Below, in pieces: positions 9,196-20,833 of a stretch of 64,000 bases of DNA (positions within the stretch are counted from its first letter, which is position 1; each line of letters starts with the position of its first letter). The notes under the pieces are model-generated. The model ran no database searches. It had not been told where the DNA came from and saw only the letters and a list, made by a program, of their open reading frames with translations. This DNA is from Adiantum capillus-veneris (Eukaryota; Streptophyta; Polypodiopsida; Polypodiales; Pteridaceae). The DNA is taken from the NCBI GenBank assembly GCA_014529385.2, contig CM043955.1:144679140-144743139 (forward strand). The letters are read 5' to 3'. A program made the position numbers and the translations under genes.

Positions 9196-10470
9196 ACTAT
9201 GAATGAAGCATTAACCGTGGTGTGTGCACAAGGAATGGATGACTTCAAACACTCCCAACACAAATAGCATATAGATTATCGAACAATCACTCAAGGATTA
9301 GCCAAGATCACATCAAACACTCTCACACGCATATACAACATTTCACTTAATTAACACAAGTAAGAGGAGGAGAGGTTACTAGCATGAAACACTTTGCACT
9401 CTAGGATGTGCAAAAATAGAGTGAATGAATGAGCTTATGGGCTCATGGTGAGTGATACAAAGGCTCAATGGGCTGAGGGAGGCTTGAAATTACAAAGGGG
9501 AAGGCCTCTTTATATAGGAAAGAGAGTGATTAGGAGTGAGGTTAAGATACAAGTGTAATTTGTACAAATGAAGCTTGATTAGGGATATTCAACCAATGAA
9601 GAAGCTCCTTCCAAGTGATTTGTTGACCAATTAGCTCCATCATCACTTGTGTTGTCTTCACTCCTTCCTCCATAGCTTGAGTCCAAGAGCTTCCTTATTT
9701 TAAAATGTAAAGAATCTACATAAAATCAATACATATCTAGTAATAATAGAAAGGGGTTGAGTGAGAACTTATGAATTACAACAAGATTAAGCATGACTTG
9801 AGAGGTGATTAGAAGAGGAACTTTGATGGGTTTTTGAGCTTGAGAGAGAGGAGGAAGGAGAGGAGGGTGAGAAGACTAATGGCTGATTTAAAAGAAGGTC
9901 TCAATGTGGAAAAGGAAGGGTGTGTGTGTGTAAAGGTAGGGGGGTGGTCTCCACCACAGTTGAAAAAACTGCCGTCCACCATTTTGGCCATATCTCCTAG
10001 ACCGTAGATGCAAAAACTATAAAAAAAATATGGCCAGAATCTTCAGCTCGTCAGTTACAACTTTGATGAAGAAAACTTTTCTTGGATCGGAGTGGAAGTA
10101 TTTTTTAAAAATTCAACAAAATCATGTGCCTGGTTTCTTCCTTTACCAAGTCTTCCACTTGGGTCCCATTTGTTTGAATCATCATATGGCTCCAAAGCCA
10201 TGATGATATGAGCCACTCATGACCCTTGAATCATGGGTGCATGGCTCCACAACCACATCATATCTTTTCTTTTCACATTTACATATTTTCCCTTCCCTTT
10301 ACCACTAGGTTCTCCCTCTACCTTTCACCTCCGGTGAACTAGTCAAGAAAAAATCATTTTTTTTAAATTTTCCAAGAGGTTGTTCTCACTCTTTCTTTTA
10401 TTGTAAACCTCTAGAAGCAAGGAAAACCAACAAAATATGATAAACAAAAATTTGTGATAGGCTCGGATCA
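9011..10470 (-). repeat. 5' LTR of element I (1460 bp)
   Basis: Near-identical partner of 1349-2770, with an uninterrupted GA tract from about 9128 to 9194. A TATATAAAG box on the minus strand is at 9508-9516. The tract lies downstream of the TATA box, in the part expected to be transcribed (R/U5). Confidence 0.95.
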
Positions 10471-10544
10471 GGTACCAACACTCATTGAACACAATAAAAA
10501 ACATATGGAACCCTAACCTAATTATTTGCACTCCCCCTAGAGAG

Positions 10545-10967
10545 TCAAGGCAATAGGATATTGTGGAGGTTGGGGGGAAACCCTAAGGCTAAACCCCTAT
10601 CCTCGTCGTCGAGATAAACAAAGTCATCATCCATGAGACCATATGTGCCATCCGTGTAGTCCTGTAAATTTTCTTCTTCATCATAGGTTCCCATGTTTAC
10701 TAAGAAGGTCACTAGACGCCTATAGTCGTCTTGGTCAAAAGGGTAGGCTTGTGCAATGGGAGAAATGCTCTCTACTAAGTATGGATCAGACGTGGTCAAG
10801 AGACGTATCAGCCATTCTAACTCCTCAAAATTCCTCTCACATGCTAGCGTACCTATCAAATCCCATTCACATGCAAGAACTGGAAAGACCATGTGAAATA
10901 TTTGTGAAAAGTAACGAGGGTACCTCTCACCAAAGGCAGGAGTGGATGATTCTAGCGTACTAGCCAT
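10545..10967 (-). CDS. Conserved acidic ORF of element II, env position, unknown function
   Basis: 140 codons from the ATG at 10965-10967, starting MASTLESSTPAFGERYPRYF. It is leucine-rich in the middle (FEELEWLIRLLTTSDPYLV) and ends in a very acidic stretch with YDEEEN and DDDFVYLDDEDRG. No signal peptide or membrane segment is evident, so it does not look like an envelope protein. Element IV has the same ORF at 28614-29036 with few changes, although pol is broken in both, so the conservation deserves attention. The sense bases TGCGTGTACAG just before the ATG resemble a 3' splice site. Not recognised as a known family. Confidence 0.6.
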   Translation of the reverse strand: MASTLESSTPAFGERYPRYFSQIFHMVFPVLACEWDLIGTLACERNFEELEWLIRLLTTSDPYLVESISPIAQAYPFDQDDYRRLVTFLVNMGTYDEEENLQDYTDGTYGLMDDDFVYLDDEDRGLALGFPPNLHNILLP

Positions 10968-11194
10968 ATCTGTACACGCAAATAGATGATTGTTAGAGTG
11001 CAAATATTACAAGGGTCGTGTTCTTGTGCATAATTTGTTTTTATGATTTGTGTTATGGCTCTTGCTCTTTTACTTTCTTATCTTGTTTTTGTGAGTATAA
11101 GGCTTTATATATACATTCCCTAAGATTGGAGATTAAGAGGTCAGGGAGAAAGGTTGAGAGGGAAGCAAGTGAATGATGGATGTCCACAAACACT

Positions 11195-11204
11195 CCCCCC
11201 TTCC
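11195..11204 (-). other. Internal polypurine tract of element II
   Basis: Minus-strand GGAAGGGGGG, the same decamer as in the terminal polypurine tract, placed just after the end of the pol tail. Elements IV (29264-29273) and V (56785-56794) have it in the same place. A further similar tract is at 11507-11516. It could be a second plus-strand primer. Confidence 0.5.
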
Positions 11205-11213
11205 TTGGGTAGA

Positions 11214-12027
11214 TCAGACCGTTTGAAATGATGTCGTCACCCTTTGAAACCAATTGTTCCAGTTGATAATAGATGAGGATTTTTGCCAGTAGTTTTCTAT
11301 TACCCTAGGTGCCCCGTCAAGTTGCAAGGGTGGTAAGGTACTCTCCCAGGATCGAACTTGAAGTGGTTCATCAGGTGATTTTTGAACATTGGGAGGTGTG
11401 GATTCTTTTGTAGCTTCATGAAGGTCCACTACTATAGATGGAGGCTGTGTAGAAGCTTTTACCTTTATGGATGTATTACATGAGGAGCTAGAAGCTTCAT
11501 GGAACTCCCCCCTTCTTGAGCTAGGTGGAATAAAAATGGTTTTGCCTTGGAGCCCAAACTAGCTCTGGACTAGGTGTGTAGCATTCTGTGATCTTTCCCT
11601 TACCACGGTCTGCCATTGGCTTTAGCGTTACACTGTTTGACTCATATGGGTTTGTTGTCGATAGGGAAGGACACATTTTACGTTTAGGTACCCAAATTTG
11701 CTCATTTCCATCATAGTAGCCTTGGGCTTCTAGTAGTTTTTTTGGAATCCATCGTGATTTGGTCTTGACTCTCCTAGGGCGCGCTCTTGGTTTTCCAGGG
11801 AAATTTTTTCTTGGAATGGATGGGAGGGTTGAGGTAGTTGGAAGTAAGGCCTTGGGGACCCATTGATATGTACTCTTAGGTCGTGCAGGTTGAGTACTTG
11901 CAATATTACTGCTTGCTGCAACTACAAGTGTTGAAGTGCTAGGTTCATGGGTAGCTGGCAAAGACGAGTTAACCACCTTGGCTTGTGAATGTTGGCTATC
12001 CTTCAACTTTGCTAGAGTTTGCAACAT
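11214..12027 (-). pseudogene. Element II pol C-terminal tail with WxPK motifs, broken
   Basis: Two overlapping open pieces encode the tail seen intact in element V at residues about 270-507: WVPK motifs near YQWVPKALL, RWIPKKLLEAQGYYDG and QIWVPKRKM, then a Ser/Thr/Pro-rich stretch, and an end near NWNNWFQRV. A frameshift separates the pieces. The function is unknown. The lysine/arginine-rich patches could bind nucleic acid. Confidence 0.6.
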
Positions 12028-12066
12028 AGGTGACTTTGCTTGAATGATAGGGGTAAGAGTCGGTGG

Positions 12067-12398
12067 TCACGTCGTGACACTACTAGTATCCCAATCAATA
12101 GTGCATTTGGTTGCCAACATCCACGTGCGTCCTAGGTTTACGTTGCCTTCCATAGCTCCCGCGGGCATGACTAGAAACCTCTGCACTATGCTTCCATTGT
12201 CATAGACAACAGGGGTCTGAAGGACTCCAAGAATAGCAGTTTTCTTTTTATTAATGCCCTTGAATTGCATCGTACTCGGGGATAGGGTCGGTTTCCCTAA
12301 TTGACACCAAACTCCATAGGATCTAATAAGGCATTGTATAGTACTTTCCCATAGGGGCTACTTAGCTCAATTGGGTATCGTAGGGGTGGCTCAGATTC
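12067..12398 (-). pseudogene. Element II second protease-like domain, active site deleted
   Basis: The retained part (12067-12270) matches the second half of the domain in elements IV and V, including the LGR motif in VNLGRTWM. Comparison with 30370-30410 of element IV shows a net loss of 25 bases near 12322 that removes the DTGA motif and shifts the frame. It lies directly downstream of the integrase C-terminus. Confidence 0.65.
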
Positions 12399-13671
12399 TC
12401 ATGAGTCATCATCTGTGTTCCTGAAAAATGCTTGTGTGATTCCCGGATTAGCCTCTCGTTGGCGTCTAAGACGTTGTTGTCGTTCTCGAGCCTCAACTCT
12501 TGCTTGGATTTTTTTAAGCTCTGCTTGTTCCTTGGCAGCCTTCTTTTGATGGATGGCTTGCAACTCTTCCTGGCTTAGAGGATCATAATATCCTTTGAAT
12601 TTACTCCCATTAAGGAATCCAATGGTTTCAACTCCATCTAGAGTCTCCACACGAATGGTACCTTGCGGGGTAATTTTACACACTCGATATGGTCCCTTAC
12701 CAGCGTATTTCAATTTCTTCTTTTCATTACGTACCCCGTACATAAGAACTTTATCACCAACCTTGATGTCTTTATCCTTTAAATGGCTATCAAACCACTT
12801 CTTTCTCCTATCCTTCTCCACTAGAGCATTTCGCACAGCTAATTGCCTCTCTTCATCTAGCCTTTCCAGGATATATAATCGCTCAACTAAGGGGTTACCA
12901 TCCCAACCTTCTTGAGAAGCTACTCGAAGATTAGGAATGACAAATTCCCATGGCATAACTGCTTCTTGGCCATACACCATCTTAAACGGTGTCCAATTAA
13001 TAGTAACTTTATACGCAGTACGATAAGCCTATAAAGCCGATGTAAGCTTTAGGTCCCAATCAGTGCAATGAGCCTCAACTGTCTTTGTCAAAATGGAGAT
13101 GAGAGTTTTGTTGGTACTCTCAGCTTGGCCATTTACTTGGGGATAATAGGGTGTAGACTTGTGGTGAGATATCATAAAGTTTTATGTGAGTTCTTTTATT
13201 ACTTCATTTATAAAATGAGTTCCATTGTCACTCACAAGTTCAAAGGGGCATCCAAAACGTGTGATAATGTTCTCAAAGAGGAACTTAGCTGTTGTTTCTG
13301 CATCTGCCTTTCGTGTTGCTTTTGCTTCAGTCTATTTGGTTACATAGTCGGTAGCCACAATGATATATCGTGATTGCGTGTTACGTGCAGTCGGACTAAT
13401 CGGTCCTACAAAGTCTAAGTCCCACTTTTCAAATGGTTGGGTTACCTTGATGGGATGTAGAGGCATCCTATCACTTCTTTGTGGCTTCTTGAAGCGTTGG
13501 CATTCATCACATCCCTTTTGCAAAAAGTGATGCATCCTTAAACAGAGTGGGCCACCAATAGCCTGACTGTAAGATCTTTCGGGCAGTCAACTTTCCTGAA
13601 AAGTGACCACCGGCTACGCCCATGTGTGCCTGTTGTAGAATATATAAATACTCATCCTCGCGGGCACAGCG
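12399..13671 (-). pseudogene. Element II integrase, broken
   Basis: The C-terminal part (12399-12980) is open and has the GKGPYRV (GPY-type) module and a basic, Gln/Arg-rich end. The core is in several frames. The zinc-finger CDECQ and the first catalytic Asp in DFVGPISP are visible at 13332-13535. A TGA at 13672-13674 separates it from RNase H. The integrase would have inserted the cDNA into the genome, but this copy cannot. Confidence 0.75.
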
Positions 13672-15735
13672 TCAAAGAACATCATCTTTTCCTCTCTTAT
13701 AGAGAGTTCCAGCCAGTGAGCAATAGGGTTCGCATTCCTTGATTAACTTTCGAGCTATATCTTTTCGCAGTTCTTTCGGTGGAAAACCATTAACTAAGAA
13801 GTTAACAATCTTTTCACTCCATTCAGGCATTGTCTCAACAATGAACAAAGGAGTATCAAGCAATTCATCATCAACCCCCTTAGGAGCTTCGCCATTAGGG
13901 ATACGAGATAAATGATCCGCCATGACATGTTTCCTCCCAGGCCTCACAACAACGGTGAAGTCAAACTCAAGAAGAATTAACAACCATCGTGTAATTCGAC
14001 CTGTGGAACACGGCTTGTTTACCAAATATAGCAATGCTTGATGATCAACATAAAACACAAACTTGGTAGCAACAAGGTAATAGCAAAATTTCTTTACTGC
14101 GTAAATCATAGCTAGACGTTCGCGCTCTGTAGTAGTGTATTTCATCTCGGCATCATTTAATTGGTGACTTGCAAAGCTAATAGGGTAGTCCAATTTATGT
14201 TCTCCTGGTTGAGTTAGAACACACCCAATAGCAAAATTTGATGCATCAATATGCACATGAAAAGGTACATTCCAATCAGGTGTTCGCAGGATTGGAGCAC
14301 TTGTTAGGGCCTTCTTTAATAACTCATAAGATTGATGACATTCTTCCGTCCAGTGAAACTCGATAAGAAGCTTGCACAATGGACGCGCTATCTTGGCAAA
14401 GTTTAAAATAAACCTTCGATAATAACCAACATGGCCCATAAATCTTTGAACTCCTTTATAGTTCGTAGGTGGTGGCAAATCGGCAATGGCTTTAATCTTA
14501 CACTCATATGTGGATATCCCATTCTTGGACACTATATGCCCTAGAATGACTCCATGCTTAACCCAAAATTGGCATTTGAAAGGGTTCAATGAGATGCGAT
14601 AAAATCTGCACCTTTCAAATATTTTTCGTAGATATAACAAATGCTTCTCCCAAGAAGAATAAACACAAAGGTCGTCTAGGAAAGCTTCACAAAACTCCCT
14701 TAGAAATTCTTTAAACACGGTGTTTATTAATCGTTGGAATGTAGCCGGGGCATTTGTTAAGCCAAAAGCCATAACACGAAATGCAAACACTCCAAACTCT
14801 GTGATAAAAGCAGTTTTAGCTTGGTCCTCTAATGCAATTGTGATTTGATTGTAATCAGAGTACCCATCTAAAAAGCTATAAGCTTCCTTGCCCGCAACTC
14901 TTTCAAGCACATGTTCTGAATATGGCAAGGGATAATGATCTCTCCTAGTAGCTGCATTAACTTTCTTGAGGTCCACGCACACTCTTAGTTTCCCATTCTT
15001 TTTTGGCACAATGACTATTGGAGAAACCCATTCTGAGTGCTCAATAGGGTATATGAATCCACATTGGATAAGTTTTTCAATCTCCGCTTGTTCAATTTTG
15101 GCGTACTTAGGATTCATTGGATATGGTCGTTGCTGGACGGATTTAGCAGTGTTGATCATGGGAATTGTATGTTGCACCACAGAAGGTGGAACGCCCTTCA
15201 TGTCATGATATGTCCAAGCAAAGATATCCTTGTATTCCTTGAGGAGCTCCTTAAGTACAGCCTCTTCAGTTTCAGTAAAGTCTTGAGCAATAAAGACTGG
15301 TTTAGACTCCTCACCTGGTTCTGCTAATTCTATCTCTTTAACTACTGCTGGACCATCATAGACTCCACTGCTTCCATTGGTAGGTATTCGTTGGGCTTTG
15401 GCATACACAACCTTTCGCTCCCCCGTGGTATAAGATTTAAAATGTTCAGGAGCCGTATGTAAGTCAGCAGGCTCTTGTCCTGACGGAGACCTTTCTTTTA
15501 GTTCTGCCTCCTTTTGTTGTTGTGCTAACTCTCGGTTTTGATGTCTTCTTATAGTTTGACTCAATTTTGGCTCTGTAACCTCCAATTGAGCGAGGTCAAT
15601 GGGTCGCGGGCTGCACCACATGACACTCTGGAGATGTTCACCCCAATTGTCTACTAGCTTTCGATGAGCATCACATGCCCCTAGATAGCTAAGCCATTCT
15701 ACAGTAGATCTTTCCTTGTTTATCCTAGCTCTCAC
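13672..15735 (-). CDS. Element II reverse transcriptase and RNase H
   Basis: 687 open codons in one frame with the protease segment upstream. RT spans about residues 185-400: WVSPIVIVPKKNGK, FRVMAFGLTNAPATFQ and the catalytic FLDDL with D354 and D355. RNase H spans about 490-615 with HIDAS (D497), TTERE (E537), YVDH (D564) and MADHLS (D607), all four acids present. The N-terminal 180 residues are a linker. No second RNase H is present, unlike element I. The open frame survives although the neighbours are broken. Confidence 0.85.
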   Translation of the reverse strand: MRARINKERSTVEWLSYLGACDAHRKLVDNWGEHLQSVMWCSPRPIDLAQLEVTEPKLSQTIRRHQNRELAQQQKEAELKERSPSGQEPADLHTAPEHFKSYTTGERKVVYAKAQRIPTNGSSGVYDGPAVVKEIELAEPGEESKPVFIAQDFTETEEAVLKELLKEYKDIFAWTYHDMKGVPPSVVQHTIPMINTAKSVQQRPYPMNPKYAKIEQAEIEKLIQCGFIYPIEHSEWVSPIVIVPKKNGKLRVCVDLKKVNAATRRDHYPLPYSEHVLERVAGKEAYSFLDGYSDYNQITIALEDQAKTAFITEFGVFAFRVMAFGLTNAPATFQRLINTVFKEFLREFCEAFLDDLCVYSSWEKHLLYLRKIFERCRFYRISLNPFKCQFWVKHGVILGHIVSKNGISTYECKIKAIADLPPPTNYKGVQRFMGHVGYYRRFILNFAKIARPLCKLLIEFHWTEECHQSYELLKKALTSAPILRTPDWNVPFHVHIDASNFAIGCVLTQPGEHKLDYPISFASHQLNDAEMKYTTTERERLAMIYAVKKFCYYLVATKFVFYVDHQALLYLVNKPCSTGRITRWLLILLEFDFTVVVRPGRKHVMADHLSRIPNGEAPKGVDDELLDTPLFIVETMPEWSEKIVNFLVNGFPPKELRKDIARKLIKECEPYCSLAGTLYKRGKDDVL

Positions 15736-15828
15736 ATTTGCTCGATATCGTCGTCTCTTATATGACCTTTGTTTCTTGTTAAGGTTTTGATTTTGGTAAA
15801 TGTTTGAACTCGACTCGCCTGATAGGTC

Positions 15829-17301
15829 TTAGCTTGTATCTTCTTCACTCTCATATAAATTACCATAGATGGTCATACTAGGCCTTGAGTGTTCAATTTC
15901 TATACTTGGTTCACTCGATGTCTCCTCAGGTTCTGAATCCTTTTCTCCCTGAGATTCCGTTTCTGATGTGTATTGGCCTGAAGCCTTTGAGGAATCATTG
16001 GTTTCACTCTCAGGTAGGTGTGCCTCTTTCTTATCATCGGATGTTACATGCGCTACACCTAACATGTTTACTGGTGCAATGTGTGGTATCTCTTCCCCAT
16101 ATGGTGTTACCCAGGTTGTTCCTCTAGCTCCCCATGTATCTATAGTTGCCGCTAGGTGCACCCAATCGACATTGTCTGACTCAGCCATTCCGGGTAGGAT
16201 ATCCATATAAGAAGAGTTCTCCCCAATATCCGTGTCTTCGTTACACGTGTAACAATACTGTAATGGAGCTGAGTGAATTGTTGTGTCTGATCGATTATCA
16301 ATGATGAATTTATTTCCTAGAGGCTGCGTTCGACCACTTAAAAGATCAACTCGAATGACAGAGTCTTGGAACTGTAAGTAGACGTGGTTTTTGGACCAGT
16401 CATGCACCATTTTTGCTTCCCTCATGAATGGACGCCCTAAGATCATCTCAAATGACATAGGATGCTTGGAAAAATCCATAACAATGAAAGTCTGCCTTAC
16501 CTTGTGTCCCAAGACCTTGATTCTGAGATCCTTTAGCATTCCAATAGGCGTAACAATAGATCCATTAGCCATTTTTACCACTACGCTTGTGGCTTCAAGG
16601 TGAGGTCGCCCCATAGACTCCCAACAACTCTTTGTCACCATGCTGACTCCCGCACCACCGTCAAGGACCCCCTTTATAGTTAATCCTTTAGTAGTGATTG
16701 GTAGAGTAGCATTAGATTCATCACCTTCAAAGTATTGCCCCAACTTTTTAACGGGTACTTCAATTACAGATTCATGTCCCGCTAGGTCAGATGGTGGTGC
16801 TAAATGTTCCTCATGATTCATTACCGAGTCAGGTTTGTTCATATGTGCAAACTTTGGTAATCCGGCCTGTAATTCTCCATTGAGGAAGGCTCGAAGAGCC
16901 GAGACTAGCTCGGGGTCTTTATATAGTTTGGACATGATGGTGGTTCTAACTTCTGAAGACATGAAATCCATCAATTTGGCAACATTTAATGGCATCTTGT
17001 GGGACGTAGGACCCTGACAAGAGAATGGTGAAGATGGGATCTCCACTTCCTCAAGGGGGTTGGGCATTCCCTCACCAAACATTCTCTCTAGTAGGAAAGG
17101 TGTGTGTCCACTTTCAGATGTCCTACCCTCACTCTCTTCCCGAATGATACTGGGTATAGCTAACGGCATGTAGTTCTTGTGAGGTTGAACTTGTGTGGGA
17201 AACACTGTGTCGGACATCTGGATATGTTTGGGTTCAGGTTCTAATGTTCGTTGAGTTTCTTCCACCAAACCCCTCCGTTGTTGGACTCGTTCAATTTCCA
17301 C
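15829..17301 (-). CDS. Element II protease-region segment (PR1, DGGA)
   Basis: 490 codons ending at a TAA (15829-15831) that is in frame with RT. Retropepsin-like features: TIKGVLDGGAGVSMV with D214, then FEMILGRPFM for the LGR motif. The usual D-S/T-G-A triplet is DGGA, and the same is true in element IV, so it is a family feature rather than decay of one copy. The flanks are acidic and Ser/Glu-rich. Confidence 0.75.
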   Translation of the reverse strand: MEIERVQQRRGLVEETQRTLEPEPKHIQMSDTVFPTQVQPHKNYMPLAIPSIIREESEGRTSESGHTPFLLERMFGEGMPNPLEEVEIPSSPFSCQGPTSHKMPLNVAKLMDFMSSEVRTTIMSKLYKDPELVSALRAFLNGELQAGLPKFAHMNKPDSVMNHEEHLAPPSDLAGHESVIEVPVKKLGQYFEGDESNATLPITTKGLTIKGVLDGGAGVSMVTKSCWESMGRPHLEATSVVVKMANGSIVTPIGMLKDLRIKVLGHKVRQTFIVMDFSKHPMSFEMILGRPFMREAKMVHDWSKNHVYLQFQDSVIRVDLLSGRTQPLGNKFIIDNRSDTTIHSAPLQYCYTCNEDTDIGENSSYMDILPGMAESDNVDWVHLAATIDTWGARGTTWVTPYGEEIPHIAPVNMLGVAHVTSDDKKEAHLPESETNDSSKASGQYTSETESQGEKDSEPEETSSEPSIEIEHSRPSMTIYGNLYESEEDTS

Positions 17302-17418
17302 TATTGGGTTTGGATAGGTTCCAATCTTTCTCTTGCAATCCTCATTTTTTGTCTCTCGTGGCTTATCTTGGGGGTTCGCAACTGGGTGGTTTAACTTTGA
17401 ATACTCTTTTGGTGTTCG

Positions 17419-18672
17419 TCATAGTTCCCTCTCGTGATCCTCCTCATTGGCTTTTTCCTTTGTAGTAACAGTTTTGGTCTCCATGGTCTCTATCGAATCT
17501 AAGTCATCCTCAAGGTCATTCATATACACGGGATCCTCTCCTGTCCCTATGTTAGTCTTTGAACTAGGTTTTGAGCTACAAGCATTAAGGGATTTCTTTC
17601 TTCGTGTTTTATTCTTTCTCGCTTGACCAATGGATGCAGCATCTCTCTCTTCGAGGATGTAATTTTGCTTTTGGAGCATCGACCGTGTGAGTGCATTCAC
17701 TGGTGCTATGTTTATAGTTGGTGGTGTCCCATCAACAATCTCTATTATGTTCAATGGTGTGATTTTCGGTGCGTTTGGATTGTTAGGACACTGTGCGATC
17801 AAATGATCTATGCCACAACGATTACAAGTGAGTATTCGCATTGCCAATGCACTCCCTTGACTTGTTTGCATTAGTGCAGCATTCTTTTGCATTCTAATGG
17901 GGCACTCAGCTACTCGATGTGGTCCACCACATTCGTAGCACTGAAGAGGTGGTCTCCTGGCAAAACTATTAATGTTTTGGCCTCCTACTGCTAGCGCAGT
18001 ACCTTGATATACCAGTTTGATTTATCCCCAATGGTCTTCCATATAGTACATGGGACACTCCTCAAGCATGTCGACTCCATAGGTGATAATAGAGTCTATG
18101 TCCTCTTCGCAATCTACATAAGGAATAGATGACTCGCAACCTATTTGGTTCATAGGTGTAACTCTTGGATGAGGGGGTTGCGGTCCTAGCACTGGAGGTG
18201 GAAACGGTGTGGTTTGGACCACATTTTGGGTTCTAGGGACCATGTGCTGTAATGGCAACTGTTGCTCCATGGGTGGGGTAGGCATCAATGCAAGAACTCG
18301 AGGTGAGTCTGCCCAAGCTATAGGCGGTCTATTTTCCATGATGCGTTTAAGCATTAGGCAATCCTTCGCTTGATGGCCATACCTACCACACGCGTTACAA
18401 GTCCCGTTAAACTTTACTCTGAAAGTAGGGCATTCACTCGTAGTATGTGGGCCCAAGCAAATTGAGCACCATTGTTGCTCCCTTCTTGGATACATATGAG
18501 TGTTTTGTGGAGCACGATTACCCCTAAGGCTTTCCTGGATGGCCTTGGTGAGATCTGCCAAAGTCATCTCAGATATCGTTTGCTCTTTCACGATTGGCTT
18601 TCTCTTCATTGGCTCATGCCTTGACGCTTGCGAGCTACTAGACTTCGGCTCGGCACACTCTTTCTCCTGCAA
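17419..18672 (-). pseudogene. Element II nucleocapsid region with four zinc knuckles, interrupted
   Basis: Two open pieces (18022-18672 and 17419-17892) in one frame, with stops between them. Knuckles: CSICLGPHTTSEC, CNACGRYGHQAKDC, one encoded near 17915-17945 between the pieces, and CNRCGIDHLIAQC. Only the second has the standard CX2CX4HX4C spacing; the others are CX2CX3HX4C. These would bind the element RNA in the particle. Confidence 0.75.
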
Positions 18673-20782
18673 TCATTAAATTATCCTCCAATTGGATTGC
18701 ATTCATGGTGACTGCTTCCCAAGTAGTGATACCTTTGATGACTAGGCCATTATATATACTTTTATGTCGTAGTCCCCTAATGAATCTATCAAGAAATTGG
18801 TTGTTGTTGAATCGCTCGTTTGGATTACATCGAGAATTCAAATTCTTTAGGCGACTAATGAAGTCTCTCACGGATTCACCTTCTTCTCGTTGGGCTTTCT
18901 GGAGCTGAGAGGCTACACCCCAAAGTACTCCCTCTCGTATGTGCTCTTTCAAGAACAGTCTCCTAAGAGTAGAGTAGATCGTTTTCTCTTCTACTCTTAA
19001 GGTTCTATACCAATCTCCAGCCTTTCCGCTTAGGGTCAAACTCAAAGCCTTACACTTATGTAGCTCATTGTGCTCTTCCAAGGAATCGCACCCATGTTCA
19101 AAGACTTCCATATGCTTTCTAGCATCTCCGTCTCCACTGAATTTCTGTATGAGCTTAGCTACTTGAAGTGCCTTGCTCCTAGGCTCTCTATCAGGTGCAC
19201 TACGCATGTTTTCCGCAATAGAGCGACCGATAGTTTGAGCAAATGCTGCCAAATCTCCTATTTGAGCAGGTATAATGGGTGTATGTGCTCTTGGAACCAC
19301 ATGTGAGATGGGAGTTGGCATTGGCCTTGGCATACGCGCGGCTCTTGGGTCCCATATTTCGTATGGTGGTGTACCAGACAGTGGTCCAAAGTTTACAGGC
19401 GTGGCCCTAGGCATAGGGGGTGCCTGATATGGCATGTTATTATTAAATGGCATGGCTCCACTTGTATAAGAGCTTGGATAATTCCATTGTGGATTGTAAG
19501 CTCTTGGAATAATCGGAGGTGTAGGAGCTACATGAGGCTGAGGTACGACTGGTGCACATGATTGATACATACATGTAGGTACAGTTGGGGGCACTGTGCT
19601 ACTAGGCATCGACGCAGTGTTAACAAATGAACTCCATGGTGTACTTCTTGTCATGCTCACCACTGGGATATGCATGGTAGCCGTAGTGTCATTAAGAGAA
19701 AGATGAGCTAGATCTGGGAAGGTAAAGCTGCCACTTGTGGGCTCAGATTGTACTGAGGCTCCTGGCAAAACAACATATGGAGGATCAATGGGGCTCACTG
19801 AGGGAGTCTCCATTTGTGATAGGGTTGGTTGGTTGGCCTTTCCCGTATCCAAGAATCTCATTAGGCCTGTTGAAGGCATGTTGATCCCTGTGTTCTGTCT
19901 TTCTAACTCGACAATCCTATGGAGGACATCACAGACTTTCTGTTGTTGCTCATCTATGCTAGTAGCACCCGATGTGGATTGTAGAACATCTAACCAACCC
20001 ACATGATAGGTGTGTCCTGTGTACCGATCAGTTAAAGCTTCTGCTTGTAGGTCATACTCCCAATTTTCGCTTAGGAATATCCCATCTAGGCCTGGCGTGC
20101 TGGAGGTTTCCCTCGAAGTGGAAGCATTATTGCTCCCCATCGCTTGCCCCTCCATGACTGCTACCTTGGGAGCACTCGGTTGCTCGGCTGGCATGATTGT
20201 TGTCATAGGAGCCTTTGCTTTCAGGGCTCGACTTTGTTCTAGCCTTCGTAGGTTCTCAATTTCCCTCTCCGTTGTTGCTTGCATATAGCGTTCGATCTCT
20301 TGTACTTCGGCAAGACTCCTACCATCGGGTAGTAAAACCTAAGAGGGAGATAGTCCTAAAGGATCAGGAGGTGCAGTGGATGGAACATTCACATGCACAC
20401 TCTCAAGAAGCATAGGGTCTATTTTAGGCATGAATGACGAATTTACTTCCCCACTCCCTTCATTTATTTCATTAACCGCATGTTCGGAGCGAGTAGCTCT
20501 ACTAAGGGTCTCTTTTAAGCGGCTAAACACGCCGGACCCGGGCCGTGGGCCCATGGCATGCATGTCTTGACTTGATCTATCAGGGTTTGGTGTAGGATAA
20601 CCCTCCATGACTTCTTAGTCAGAGGAAGAATCACTAGACGCGATATGAGGATCTTGGGTCGCGCTACCTTGAGTCCCGGCCGAAGGTCCAGAACCTAGGG
20701 TGGAGGAATAATGGGTGCCCGCGTAAATGGAGGCACTACCAATATGCTCGTTCTCTAACACTCGTCCAGAGTGTAGGTTCAT
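18638..20782 (-). pseudogene. Element II gag capsid
   Basis: The gag frame starts at ATG 20780-20782 (MNLHSGRVLE) and is stopped at 20615-20617 (TAA) and 20339-20341 (TAG). The piece 18638-20284 is open and carries the Retrotrans_gag domain: KHMEVFEHGCDSLEE, AGDWYRTL, FLKEHIREG, GESVRDFISRLKNLN and FLDRFIRGL. The N-terminal 250 residues are Pro/Ser/Thr-rich. The nucleocapsid frame begins in the overlap 18638-18672, shifted by one base. Confidence 0.8.
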
Positions 20783-20833
20783 ATGACATGGATCCGCTAG
20801 AAGTGTCAGCGAGTGCCCGTGAAGGCTGCTCAC

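Larger units (their letters stand above)
1349..10470 (-). mobile_element. Element I: young Tat-type Ty3/gypsy retrotransposon
   Basis: A complete 9.1-kb element on the minus strand, bounded by LTRs 1349-2770 and 9011-10470 and flanked by the 5-bp target duplication GGTAC (1344-1348 and 10471-10475). Element IV shows the matching unoccupied site with a single GGTAC at 28540-28544. In sense order it holds 5' LTR, primer-like site, upstream ORF region, gag-pol, polypurine tract and 3' LTR. Pol carries two RNase H domains, the second of the type found in the Tat lineage, and there is no chromodomain. The two LTRs differ mainly in length of a GA microsatellite, so insertion was recent. One in-frame TGA splits gag. 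Confidence 0.93.
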
